A stretch of DNA of 27,061 bases, from NCBI GenBank assembly GCA_003663415.1, contig QMZY01000002.1, positions 1 through 27,061 of the forward strand, given 5' to 3'. The position numbers were made by a program, and so were the translations under genes. Shown here in pieces: positions 1 through 8,086 of this stretch; the stretch's first letter is position 1; each line of letters starts with the position of its first letter. The stretch comes from Candidatus Aenigmatarchaeota archaeon (lineage in GTDB: Archaea > Aenigmatarchaeota > Aenigmatarchaeia > QMZP01). The notes beneath the pieces are model-generated. The model was not told where the DNA came from. It did no database searches and saw only the letters and a list, made by a program, of their open reading frames with translations.

Positions 1-1
1 C

Positions 2-133
2 CAGGAAAACCAGTTAAAGCTCCTTGAATCAGACCTGAAAGTCGCTGAGGTTGAACTGAAACCAGAAAAAGCCATCTCAATCCGCAAAAAACTCCAATCC
101 CTCAAAAAGGAGGTGACAAAACACAAACAATAA
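2..133 (+). CDS. C-terminal end of a coiled-coil protein (5' truncated by window edge)
   Basis: An open frame runs from the window edge to a TAA at 131-133 and encodes the last 43 residues of a protein. The composition is Lys/Glu/Leu-rich with heptad-like spacing, so a coiled-coil C-terminus is likely. There is no recognisable domain in what remains. It converges on the S3Ae gene: the two stop codons abut with no spacer. Family and function cannot be told from the fragment. Confidence 0.6.
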   Translation, partial: QENQLKLLESDLKVAEVELKPEKAISIRKKLQSLKKEVTKHKQ

Positions 134-799
134 CTAACCCGCTTTCTTCACTTCTATTTTAGTTATTTCACTAAACCTAACAGGGTATATTTTACTGCAT
201 TTCTTTTTAATACTTTTCTGCAAAACCTCATCTATAATTTTTTTCACAAAATCATTTATTGTGTGGTTTCTGGCAAATTCTTTTATCATGGCTTCTGCTT
301 TTAATCTTATTTTTCTCTGAACAGTTGTTTCTGTGTTCCTGTTTAATATAATAAGACCTGTTATTTGCAGTTTCCATCCGTCTTTGGTTTCAAAATCATT
401 AATTATTTCAACCTTTTGCGACCTTTTCCTCACAATCTTAAAAACATACTCCCTCGCACACACGAAACCATTGAATCTGGTTAATGCGTTTTTCCCAGAA
501 ACCTCAATAATTTTAAATTTTATTTTCATGTGGTGTTTTTTCGGATTCTTAAGAAATGCGCCAACATTAATCTCTATATTCCTTCCTATCAGGGAAGCAG
601 AGTCAGTGGCAGGTGTCTCTGAAAGAAACGCTTGATTAAACATTTTCGGTGCCAAAATATTGAACCAGTCCTTTCCTTTCCATTTTTTCGTAACTGTTAC
701 CTTTTTCTCTTCCCTCTTCTTTTTCTCTTCCTTCCTCTTTCTCGTTTCCTCTCTTTCTTTCTCCTTCAGTTCCAGTTCCCTTAACGTCTGAGCTCCCAT
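134..799 (-). CDS. rps3ae: 30S ribosomal protein S3Ae (eS1)
   Basis: This is the archaeal/eukaryotic small-subunit protein eS1 (S3Ae), which sits near the mRNA exit region of the 30S subunit. Recognition rests on the family signature KKWKGKDWFNILAPKMF followed by ETPATD and a GR (about residues 38-73), then the conserved core with a QITGL-like strand and a TVQRKIR segment. The protein is 221 aa. The first ~33 residues are an almost purely Lys/Glu/Arg extension that most family members lack. The ATG at 799 is preceded by AGGTGG at good spacing, which supports this start. The first 164 bp overlap the end of the RecJ-like gene in another frame, so translation of the two is probably coupled. Confidence 0.93.
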   Translation of the reverse strand: MGAQTLRELELKEKEREETRKRKEEKKKREEKKVTVTKKWKGKDWFNILAPKMFNQAFLSETPATDSASLIGRNIEINVGAFLKNPKKHHMKIKFKIIEVSGKNALTRFNGFVCAREYVFKIVRKRSQKVEIINDFETKDGWKLQITGLIILNRNTETTVQRKIRLKAEAMIKEFARNHTINDFVKKIIDEVLQKSIKKKCSKIYPVRFSEITKIEVKKAG

Positions 800-2282
800 G
801 CTCCACCTTTAATTGTTCTTGTTGTATTTTGTTATTTATATTATTTTGCTCTTTCCACCTTTTAATGGATTTTTCACATTCATTTATAAACATTGATTGG
901 TATTCTTTTGGTATAACTGCCCCAGCCGCCCCTCGATGCCCGCCAAACTCGCTTTCAAAACCCTTCACAATCTCTTCTATAATTTCTTTAATATTGAATT
1001 CTTGGTTTGTAAGAAAACTATGTGCTCTCCCGCTCACTTTTACCTTCCCGTCGCTTGTGTCAGCAAAACCAAAGACAGGTTTATCTTCAGGCAAATTGCC
1101 AGACTTGTGGATAATTGACACAACATTGGATATTATATCGTCTGAAATCTTGCTGCCCGCAACAATATATATCCCCTGTTCTTTTTCGTCAATCATTTTA
1201 TTATTATAAACGCAACCCAAGGCATTGCTTATTTCTTTTTTATATTGTGAAAGGATAGTTTTTGCTTCTTCAAACGCATTCTTATTATTTAAACACAGCG
1301 CAACACCAAGATAAGCTTTTTTTAGCTTTCCACACGCATTCAAAAGCGTTGCAAACTCACCGGCATCGCTGAACTTTTTTTTCTTTTCAGCAAGCTCATA
1401 AATATCACCAAATATCCATTCAGGATTTTCTTCATTGTTTAACACTCTTTCTTTTATTATACCTGTCGCCAATTTTTTTTGTTCCTCTTCGCTTAAATCA
1501 CCCAAACACCTCCATTCTCCGTTTTTTTTGACCTCTATACCAATCTCCTTTAGAAATTGTATGCTTCCGGATTCAGACCCAGATATCCCAGGAATATAAG
1601 GATCAACTGAATATTCCAGCGCCTTGTGTAATGGTCTTGTATATCTTCCCCATAGTCTTAAACCTCTTGTAACCTTTATTTTTCCTGTCTGCTGGGCATC
1701 CTTTAATATTTCCTTGTTCAAACCAGAAACACCCCAGTTCTCTTCTATAGAACCTGTTTGGGAATCACCAATAGCACCTATTATTCCAAATTCGCTTAAA
1801 TCCCTGTTTTCCGGTGACATAGCTCTTGCCAATATATATGTAATACCGGAGCCAGAAATGTTATCTTCTATACCAAATAAAAGAGGGTTGATATGGAAAA
1901 GCCTTTCTTTGTTGTCTTCTTCTATGATGCCTTGAATCTGGTGATGGTCAGAAATAACAACCTTTGTTTTATCATTCACAAGATATTTTTGAATGACATT
2001 AAGATGACCGGAACCCAAATCTGTGAAAACAAAGAAAGTCCTCCCTTCTTGTGCAAGCTCTTTTATATAGTCTTCTGTTAGTTGTTTAATAATTGATAAA
2101 TGAAATGTTTTCCTTTCTCTTGTCAATGCTTTTATCATTATTGCAGCAGAACATATACCGTCTGCATCGTAATGAGAAATTATTCTTATGCAACCATTAA
2201 AAGATTTTATCTCTTCTGCTGTCCTTACAGCCTGTTTTATAATCCTGTTTAATTTTTCTTTCGTATCAAATCCCCCCTGTGT
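636..2282 (-). CDS. RecJ-like DHH/DHHA1 phosphoesterase; start codon not resolved
   Basis: This is a DHH-superfamily nuclease of the archaeal RecJ (COG0608) type, expected to degrade single-stranded DNA or RNA with Mn2+. The first in-frame ATG is at 2138, but the frame stays open to 2282 and encodes the essential motif HYDADG (codons 2174-2157) upstream of that ATG. The true protein must therefore be longer than 500 aa. No ATG, GTG or TTG exists in frame between 2282 and 2139. A TTG at 2269-2267 just after GGGGGG lies in another frame and would join this one if the A5 run at 2253-2257 gained a base. Later motifs are DHH (residues 64-66 counted from ATG 2138) and the DHHA1 motif GGHRGAAG. The last ~55 residues are low-complexity Lys/Glu/Gly/Arg and overlap the S3Ae start. 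RecJ next to S3Ae is a gene pair I recall from other archaea. Confidence 0.85.
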   Translation of the reverse strand, partial: TQGGFDTKEKLNRIIKQAVRTAEEIKSFNGCIRIISHYDADGICSAAIMIKALTRERKTFHLSIIKQLTEDYIKELAQEGRTFFVFTDLGSGHLNVIQKYLVNDKTKVVISDHHQIQGIIEEDNKERLFHINPLLFGIEDNISGSGITYILARAMSPENRDLSEFGIIGAIGDSQTGSIEENWGVSGLNKEILKDAQQTGKIKVTRGLRLWGRYTRPLHKALEYSVDPYIPGISGSESGSIQFLKEIGIEVKKNGEWRCLGDLSEEEQKKLATGIIKERVLNNEENPEWIFGDIYELAEKKKKFSDAGEFATLLNACGKLKKAYLGVALCLNNKNAFEEAKTILSQYKKEISNALGCVYNNKMIDEKEQGIYIVAGSKISDDIISNVVSIIHKSGNLPEDKPVFGFADTSDGKVKVSGRAHSFLTNQEFNIKEIIEEIVKGFESEFGGHRGAAGAVIPKEYQSMFINECEKSIKRWKEQNNINNKIQQEQLKVEHGSSDVKGTGTEGERKRGNEKEEGREKEEGREKGNSYEKMERKGLVQYFGTENV

Positions 2283-2313
2283 TTAATCTGTATAATTAAT
2301 TTTTTGGATTTAT

Positions 2314-3474
2314 TTATTTCTTTCCTATTTTCCATTTTACAAGAAGATGTGAAAACAAAACAGGAACGAGAAATGTAAAAACAACAGTTGATGCTATTAT
2401 AACTGAATACAAACCTGCATGTACAAAACCACTCTCAAACAAAATCTTTATAATAACAATGCTTGTGCTGAACCTGACAGAAAGCCCGAACCCCAACAAA
2501 AGAGATTGTTTATTACCCAGTTCTTTTCTTCCAATAATATAGCTTCCTAAAAGTTTTGAACCATTTGAAATTAAAACCACAAGCAATACAAGCAAAGGAT
2601 AACTGATAACATATTTCATATCCATACTAAACCCAACCCATAAGAAAAACACAGGAGCAAAAAACCCATAACACATAGTCTTGACTTCGCTCTCTATAAG
2701 TTTCAGTCTTTTGGAAGGAACAAAGGTTTTCAAAGAAACCCCGGCAAGCAATGCAGCAAGTGCCGCGCTGTCAGCATATTCGCCTATCCCAATAAATAAA
2801 AACAAAATAAAAATCACAAAAAGAAAGAGAGTTTCTATATTCAACACATTAAACTGTTTCCCTTCTTCTTTCAGTCTGGTCAAACCAACAGTTAATATAA
2901 ACAAGAAGAACAGCGAGAGCAAAACAATACCTATATTAAAGCGGGTGTAAGTTGAGGAGCCGACCAAAACAGCGGCTAACACAAGAGTAAACACTTCTAT
3001 TATATCGTCCAAAGCACCTATTCCAATTATTGATTGCCCGAGTTTTGTATTTATTATTCTAAATTCATCAAGAATAGGAATCAATACAGCCTCTCCAACG
3101 GTTGCAAAAGACAGAGCCACAAGAAACGAAACAATTAAATCAAGTCCAAAAACAAAATAAACAAGCAGTGTTCCGAAGAAGGCCTCTAAAAATATTATGA
3201 AAAACGTTCCCTTCACAATAAATTTGCTTTTGCCTTTTAACTCTTTCAAATCCAGTTCAAAACCAACAACAAAAAGCAAGAAATACATACCAAGCTTGGC
3301 TAAAAAATTGAACTCAGGAGAAACCGGGTCAAAGGGGAACGGATTATATACACCAAGCAAAGAACCCAAAATAAGGGCAGCAAAAATCCATGGCACTCTT
3401 ATCTTCTCTACAGCCTTTCCTAATAAAAAGGTTAGCAAAAACATTAGACTTAAAAATAAAAATAAATTTATCAT
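2314..3474 (-). CDS. CPA2-type cation/proton antiporter
   Basis: A 386-aa integral membrane protein with about 12 hydrophobic segments, of the Kef/NapA-like Na+(K+)/H+ exchanger family. The family's unwound-helix region reads SFATVGEAV (about 122-130), and the ion-binding pair of acidic residues is in GIGALDD (about 151-157). The FLLFVVGFELD segment near residue 65-75 is also typical. It lacks the cytosolic TrkA-N/RCK domain of full Kef proteins, so gating by NAD(H) or nucleotide is not evident. It exchanges Na+ or K+ for protons across the cell membrane, but the substrate cannot be decided. It stands alone between the RecJ-like gene and the DUF1858/ferredoxin pair, on the same strand. Confidence 0.88.
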   Translation of the reverse strand: MINLFLFLSLMFLLTFLLGKAVEKIRVPWIFAALILGSLLGVYNPFPFDPVSPEFNFLAKLGMYFLLFVVGFELDLKELKGKSKFIVKGTFFIIFLEAFFGTLLVYFVFGLDLIVSFLVALSFATVGEAVLIPILDEFRIINTKLGQSIIGIGALDDIIEVFTLVLAAVLVGSSTYTRFNIGIVLLSLFFLFILTVGLTRLKEEGKQFNVLNIETLFLFVIFILFLFIGIGEYADSAALAALLAGVSLKTFVPSKRLKLIESEVKTMCYGFFAPVFFLWVGFSMDMKYVISYPLLVLLVVLISNGSKLLGSYIIGRKELGNKQSLLLGFGLSVRFSTSIVIIKILFESGFVHAGLYSVIIASTVVFTFLVPVLFSHLLVKWKIGKK

Positions 3475-3497
3475 ATTTTATTTATTCACTGATCACA

Positions 3498-3713
3498 TTA
3501 AAATTGTTTAGATTTTTTATTAACAATTTTGTTCAAATCTTCAACCAACTTTTCAACATCTATTCCGTGCGCTCTTGCCCCTTCTTCAACAGTTTCAAAT
3601 GCAGCCAAGGCGCACCCTATGCAATGCATACCGTGCTCAAAAAACACATTTACTGTTTCAGGGTGTTTTGAAACCAGTTCCCCAAGATTTGTTTTTCCTG
3701 TTATCTTTTTCAT
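3498..3713 (-). CDS. DUF1858-family redox-disulfide protein
   Basis: A 71-aa soluble protein matching the DUF1858 / hybrid-cluster-protein-associated disulfide domain. The hallmarks are a helix-turn segment (NLGELVSKHPETVNVFFEHG) followed directly by the CIGC motif (Cys31, Cys34). Such domains are thought to take part in thiol redox or Fe-S chemistry, but no reaction is established. Its ATG shares one base with the TAA of the upstream ferredoxin gene (TAATG), so the two are translationally coupled and probably act together as an electron-transfer pair. Confidence 0.85.
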   Translation of the reverse strand: MKKITGKTNLGELVSKHPETVNVFFEHGMHCIGCALAAFETVEEGARAHGIDVEKLVEDLNKIVNKKSKQF

Positions 3714-3910
3714 TATTCACCGACAAGTTTTATTGCTTCCTGAGGACAGTTTGCCACGCAAGCTCCGCATTCCATGCAGTCTTCTGGCCTCATCACAACA
3801 GATTTACCATCTTTCATTTCAAACACGTTTGCAGGGCACACAGACACGCACGCACCGCAACCTATACATTTTTCTTTATTAACTTCCGGATATTTATGGT
3901 CAATAGCCAT
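3713..3910 (-). CDS. 2[4Fe-4S] ferredoxin
   Basis: A 65-aa bacterial-type ferredoxin with two CxxCxxCxxxC cluster-binding motifs: CIGCGACVSVCP (about 15-26) and CMECGACVANCP (about 45-56). It carries low-potential electrons in the cytoplasm. The ATG at 3910 follows GGGGGTTTTAT, a usable ribosome-binding context. It is the first gene of a two-gene unit with the DUF1858 protein. The radical SAM proteins nearby (5.5 and 17.4 kb) need an electron donor, and this ferredoxin is a possible one, though that is inference. Confidence 0.95.
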   Translation of the reverse strand: MAIDHKYPEVNKEKCIGCGACVSVCPANVFEMKDGKSVVMRPEDCMECGACVANCPQEAIKLVGE

Positions 3911-3978
3911 ATAAAACCCCCTTATTTTATTTTAGAATATTAATCTCTGATTTTAAATATTTTTAGATAATCTGCTCT

Positions 3979-5052
3979 TTATTTCTTTAAGTGTATTTCT
4001 ACTATATCCCCGTCTGAAAGAACATATTCCTTGCCAACGCGTTGACCTGGAAATTTTGCGCTTTTGCCCCATATTTTTGCATAATCAAAGTGTCTTGCAA
4101 ACTCTTTATGAATCCTTTCACACACGTCCCACACAGTTGAGCCTTTTTTCACAATCATTGGTTGTTTCTCTGGTTCCTTTCCAATTTTTTTGGAATAGAC
4201 CCTTATCAGTCCAAGCTTTTCCCATATCTTCTCCCTCAGTTTATTCAGACCTATTTCAAGGACCGCTGATATGCAAAGAATATCCTTTTTTTCCAGTAAC
4301 TTTTTTTCTTTCTCCGATATCAAGTCTGTTTTGTTTGCAATGACAAGACTTGGTGTATAAACCCTGTTTCCTATCAAAACATCAACCAAATCATCTGTTC
4401 CTGTCTTGTCCCTGATTAAAACCTCTGCGTTCAAAACCTTGAATTCCTGAAGAACAGATTTTACTGTTTCTGGCGATAATGAAGGAAAAACCATTTTTAT
4501 ATCCAGACCGCCATGACTTCTTTTCTTAATTATTATATCAGGTTTTTTCCTGTCAAGCCTGAACCCGGCATCGTAAAGCTCCTTCCTTATGGTTTCCTCT
4601 TGTTCAGGTTTCCTTGCATCTACCAGTATCAGAACAAGGTCAGCTGTTCTTATAACAGACAAAACTTCCTTTCCTCTGCCCCTTCCTTTGCTTCCTTTTT
4701 CAATCAAACCAGGAACGTCCAGAATCTGAATTTTTGCTCCATTATATTCCATCATTCCGGGAATCACGTCAAGCGTTGTGAATTCATAATCTCCCACCTT
4801 TGATTCAGCGTTTGTTAATTTATTTAACAGGGTTGATTTTCCGACAGAGGGAAAACCAACCAAAACAATTCTTGCATCACCGGTTTTTTTTATTCCATAA
4901 GCCTTGCCGCTTTTGCCTGTTTTTTTACTCACTTCTTCCCGAAGCCTTGCCAATTTTGCTTTCAGCTTCCCTATATGAGATTCAGTGGCCTTGTTGTATT
5001 TTGTGTTTCTTATTTCCTCCTCAATCCTTTTAATCTCTTCCTGAATATCCAT
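3979..5052 (-). CDS. DRG-family (Rbg) GTPase with TGS domain
   Basis: A 357-aa developmentally-regulated-GTP-binding (DRG/Rbg) protein, a translation-associated GTPase conserved in archaea and eukaryotes. In order: an N-terminal helical arm (about 1-50), G1 GFPSVGKST (about 65-73), G3 DVPGL followed by the family's glycine-rich EKGSKGRGRG, a central insertion typical of DRG, G4 NKTD, and a C-terminal TGS domain ending in GDIVEIHLKK. I chose ATG 5052 because it lies 3 bp after the stop of the upstream radical SAM gene and has GGTGTG just ahead. An in-frame start 48 bp upstream would overlap that gene. Archaeal DRGs bind ribosomes; the partner Dfrp/Tma46-like protein is not in this window. Confidence 0.93.
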   Translation of the reverse strand: MDIQEEIKRIEEEIRNTKYNKATESHIGKLKAKLARLREEVSKKTGKSGKAYGIKKTGDARIVLVGFPSVGKSTLLNKLTNAESKVGDYEFTTLDVIPGMMEYNGAKIQILDVPGLIEKGSKGRGRGKEVLSVIRTADLVLILVDARKPEQEETIRKELYDAGFRLDRKKPDIIIKKRSHGGLDIKMVFPSLSPETVKSVLQEFKVLNAEVLIRDKTGTDDLVDVLIGNRVYTPSLVIANKTDLISEKEKKLLEKKDILCISAVLEIGLNKLREKIWEKLGLIRVYSKKIGKEPEKQPMIVKKGSTVWDVCERIHKEFARHFDYAKIWGKSAKFPGQRVGKEYVLSDGDIVEIHLKK

Positions 5053-5054
5053 GC

Positions 5055-5939
5055 TCACACCTTTAAACCAAGCCCCTTTCCGTAACTTATAACTTCCCAA
5101 TATTCTTCACTACTTAAATTCCTTTTCAGCTCGGGAAAATCCCAAGCTTTCCAGCACGGGTGATACTGACCAAGAACATTTACATACACGTTCCCAAGGT
5201 TTTCAGCAATCCATCTTAAAACAGGCTTTGCATCACATTCTATATGTCCGGGCATGACCAAAACCCTTATCATTAATTCTCCTTGCTGTTTAGCTAACAA
5301 ATGGTTTCTTTTCGCAACCTCAGGGTAATCAGGCGCAGAGCTTAGTTTCCTTGCACACTTTTCTGAAAAATATCTAAAATCAAACAAATAAACATCAACC
5401 ACACCATCCAGAAGTTTCATTCCTGTTTCTGACAAATAGGCATTTGAATTAAAAACAACAGGCATGTTTACATTTACAAGGCTTAAGGCTTTCAGAATAT
5501 GAGGAATATAAGGCGTTGGGTCACCTCCTACGAAATTTATATTCTTGCAGCCTTCTTTCCATTTTCTTTCAATCCATTCAGCAACACTTTTGACAGACCA
5601 TTCCTCGCCTAAATTATAATCCATACTTTCAGGCGCATTCTGGCAATACACGCATTTCATTGTGCACCCAGATTCAAAAATTGTGGCTGAAGGTATAAGC
5701 TCTTTCTCTTCACCCCAATGTGTATGTGCTCCAAAAATTCTCCATTCATTTCCAACACCGCAAAAACCCTTTTCTTTGAATCTATTCACGCCGCACTGTC
5801 TTTCGCAAAGTTTGCAGTTTTCCAGAATCCCTTCAGCTTCTTTAATTTTTTTCTCCAGTGTTCCGTCTTCCTTTGCTTTTATAAACTTTGGTTTTTCCTT
5901 GCCTTCCAGAATCCTTTTATAAGTTTTTAAAGGGTCCAT
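5055..5939 (-). CDS. PflX-like radical SAM protein (COG1313 type)
   Basis: A 294-aa radical S-adenosylmethionine protein related to pyruvate formate-lyase activating enzymes. The [4Fe-4S]/SAM motif is CTMKCVYCQ (Cys92, Cys96, Cys99). A second cysteine set sits in the N-terminal part (CKLCERQC at 42-49 and GFCGV near 60), typical of the PflX/AmrS branch and probably an extra metal or cluster site. The GGDPTP segment near residue 138 is the usual SAM-contacting GGE/GGD motif. Substrate and physiological role are unknown for this family. It is in tight operon arrangement with the DRG GTPase (3 bp apart). Confidence 0.87.
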   Translation of the reverse strand: MDPLKTYKRILEGKEKPKFIKAKEDGTLEKKIKEAEGILENCKLCERQCGVNRFKEKGFCGVGNEWRIFGAHTHWGEEKELIPSATIFESGCTMKCVYCQNAPESMDYNLGEEWSVKSVAEWIERKWKEGCKNINFVGGDPTPYIPHILKALSLVNVNMPVVFNSNAYLSETGMKLLDGVVDVYLFDFRYFSEKCARKLSSAPDYPEVAKRNHLLAKQQGELMIRVLVMPGHIECDAKPVLRWIAENLGNVYVNVLGQYHPCWKAWDFPELKRNLSSEEYWEVISYGKGLGLKV

Positions 5940-5962
5940 GTTGTTAAAATTAAAAAACAGAT

Positions 5963-7399
5963 TTAAACCTTTTCAAACAAATGCTCCCCTTTCTTTGGTT
6001 TGCCTTTAAATTCTTTAAAAGAAAGTTCAGAAAAATCAAATCTCTTTTCAATCCCCAGTTGTTCTGTTATTTTTTCTGCTGTTTCAGGCATAAATGGATA
6101 TAAAAGGACAGAAACCACCCTTAAGCCTTCAAGAAGGTTATACAAAACATTGCCAAGCTCTTCTCCTTTCATTTTCCACGGCTCTTTTTCATTTATATAT
6201 TTATTCATTGCCCTGATAAAACTGAAGATTTCCATTAAAGCATGGTGCAATTCAAGTCTTTCCATGTAAGAATTTATTTTCTCAAAATTCAGTTTTTCTG
6301 AAATTTCATCCCTTCCCTTAACTTGTCCTTTATATCTCTCACTTAAGGTTAAAACCCTGCTTACCAGATTTCCCAAATCAGACACAAGTTCGCCGTTTAC
6401 CCTTTTTTTCAACGCCTCTTCTGAAAAATCACCGTCCTCTCCGAACGGAATCTCTCTCATAAGAAAATATCTCAGCGCATCTACAGAGTATTTTTTTGCA
6501 ATCTCAACAGGGTCTATGGCATTCCCCAAGCTTTTGCTTATTTTTTCCCCGTTTACAGTAAAAAACCCATGAGCAAAAAGCCTTTTTGGAAGTTCATATC
6601 CGGCACTCATAAGCATTGCGGGCCATACAATAGCATGAAATCTCAAAATATCCTTTGCCATTAAATGCAAGTCAGCCGGCCAGTTCTCCGGATCGGCTGA
6701 AATATAATTAATCAATGCGTCAAACCATACCCAAAACACATGTTCCTTATCAACAGGAACCCTTATACCCCATTCCAGTCCAGGTCTTGATATGCTTATG
6801 TCTTTTAGTCCCTGCTTTATCAGATTTATAACTTCATTCCTTCTTGTTTCAGGTTTAACAAACTCAGGATTTCTTTCCATAAACACCAGAAGCTTCTCCT
6901 GATATTTAGACAGCCTGAAAAAATAATTCTCTTCTGTAAGAACCTTTGGTCTGGTTTTGTGGTGGGGACACAAACCATTAACAAGTTCGTTTTCTGTCAA
7001 AAACGCTTCACAACCTTCGCAATAAAGGCCTGCATATTTGCCTTTATAAATATCTCCGTTTTCCCAGACTTTTCTAAAGAAGACTTCAACCGTTTTTTTA
7101 TGCCTTTCTTGTGTTGTTCTGATAAAATCAGTGAAAGATATGTTAAGCTCGTTCCATACTTTTTTCCATTTCTCTGCCATTTTGTCTGTGTATTTTTTCA
7201 CGTCTTTAAATCCGTATTTTTCCGCTCCTTTTATCGTTTTGCTTGAATTTTCATCTGTTCCTGTCAGGAAAAAAACGTTTTTGCCCTTAAGCCTTTCCCA
7301 CCTTGCTATAACATCTGCTGCTATGGTTGTGTAGGCATGCCCGATATGAGGAGTGTCATTCACATAGTAGATGGGAGTGGTAATGAAAAAGGTTTTCAT
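5963..7399 (-). CDS. metG: methionyl-tRNA synthetase
   Basis: Class I aminoacyl-tRNA synthetase charging tRNA-Met. It shows HIGH at residues 18-21, the knuckle zinc site C127xxC130...C144xxH147, WFDALINY in the catalytic domain, and KISKS at 286-290, followed by a helical anticodon-binding domain. At 478 aa it ends after that domain and lacks the C-terminal EMAP/Trbp111-like tRNA-binding domain. In archaea that domain is often a separate protein, not seen in this window. The start ATG at 7399 lies 9 bp after the thioredoxin-like gene. Confidence 0.96.
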   Translation of the reverse strand: MKTFFITTPIYYVNDTPHIGHAYTTIAADVIARWERLKGKNVFFLTGTDENSSKTIKGAEKYGFKDVKKYTDKMAEKWKKVWNELNISFTDFIRTTQERHKKTVEVFFRKVWENGDIYKGKYAGLYCEGCEAFLTENELVNGLCPHHKTRPKVLTEENYFFRLSKYQEKLLVFMERNPEFVKPETRRNEVINLIKQGLKDISISRPGLEWGIRVPVDKEHVFWVWFDALINYISADPENWPADLHLMAKDILRFHAIVWPAMLMSAGYELPKRLFAHGFFTVNGEKISKSLGNAIDPVEIAKKYSVDALRYFLMREIPFGEDGDFSEEALKKRVNGELVSDLGNLVSRVLTLSERYKGQVKGRDEISEKLNFEKINSYMERLELHHALMEIFSFIRAMNKYINEKEPWKMKGEELGNVLYNLLEGLRVVSVLLYPFMPETAEKITEQLGIEKRFDFSELSFKEFKGKPKKGEHLFEKV

Positions 7400-7408
7400 T
7401 TTTCCACC

Positions 7409-8086
7409 TTAACACCCAGTATGTTCGCATACAATCTTTTCAATTTTTTCTTGAGGAAGGAATCCAAGATAGACTTCTCCATCAATTACCAATGCAGGAT
7501 ATTCTTTAATATTATAATAATTCTTTAAAACTTGGATTGATGGTTCATCAAACTCCCCGTCTAAAGCAAATATGAGAATCCTCTCCTTTAATTTGTTTTT
7601 AAGATATGTTAATACAAATCCTTGGTCACTGCACCTTGAACATTTATCAGAGAAAAAATATATTACAGTCGAAGCGTTCAGATTACACACATCTTTCAGT
7701 TTGTTTGCAAGCAGCCAGTAGCTAATAAGCAGTCTTGAATATTCTCTTTTCAAAGCAATATAATCATTGTAATCTTTTATTTCAGTTTCAGAACCATATC
7801 TTGTAAGTTTGGAACCAATCTTATAAGATTCCTTATTAATCCTCGAAAGGGTGTTCAATAGCAAAGGGCAGGTTGAATTTTCTCCCAAAACATCAAAGAA
7901 AAGAAATTGCAACTGAAAATTCTCAACATCCTTTGTAATACCCCTTATGTCCTTTTCTAAGGAAATCATTCTTTCCTTATTTAAGGTGTATCCTAGAAGA
8001 AACCCTGCTCCAAACAATAAACCAGATATGAGCAATGCTGAAACTAAAACCCCCAAATCCAGTCTTTTTTCTCTCATACTTACCAT
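7409..8086 (-). CDS. membrane-anchored thioredoxin-like protein
   Basis: A 225-aa protein with a short basic N-terminus, one strong transmembrane helix (about 10-34), a helical coiled region, and a C-terminal thioredoxin-like fold. The latter has YFFSDKCSRCSDQG (CxxC at Cys149/Cys152), a YPALVIDG segment equivalent to the cis-Pro strand, and two more cysteines near the end (CEHTGC). The topology suggests the redox domain is outside the cytoplasm, where it could make or reshuffle disulfides. The start is either ATG 8086, overlapping the glycosyltransferase by 7 bp, or ATG 8077 just after it; both give the same domain content. It lies between a glycosyltransferase and metG in one transcription direction. 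Confidence 0.72.
   Translation of the reverse strand: MVSMREKRLDLGVLVSALLISGLLFGAGFLLGYTLNKERMISLEKDIRGITKDVENFQLQFLFFDVLGENSTCPLLLNTLSRINKESYKIGSKLTRYGSETEIKDYNDYIALKREYSRLLISYWLLANKLKDVCNLNASTVIYFFSDKCSRCSDQGFVLTYLKNKLKERILIFALDGEFDEPSIQVLKNYYNIKEYPALVIDGEVYLGFLPQEKIEKIVCEHTGC

Noticed and set aside
5053..5100. Longer start for the DRG GTPase (16 extra residues)
   Set aside because: It would overlap the radical SAM gene; the ATG at 5052 has better spacing from that gene's stop and a GGTG ahead.
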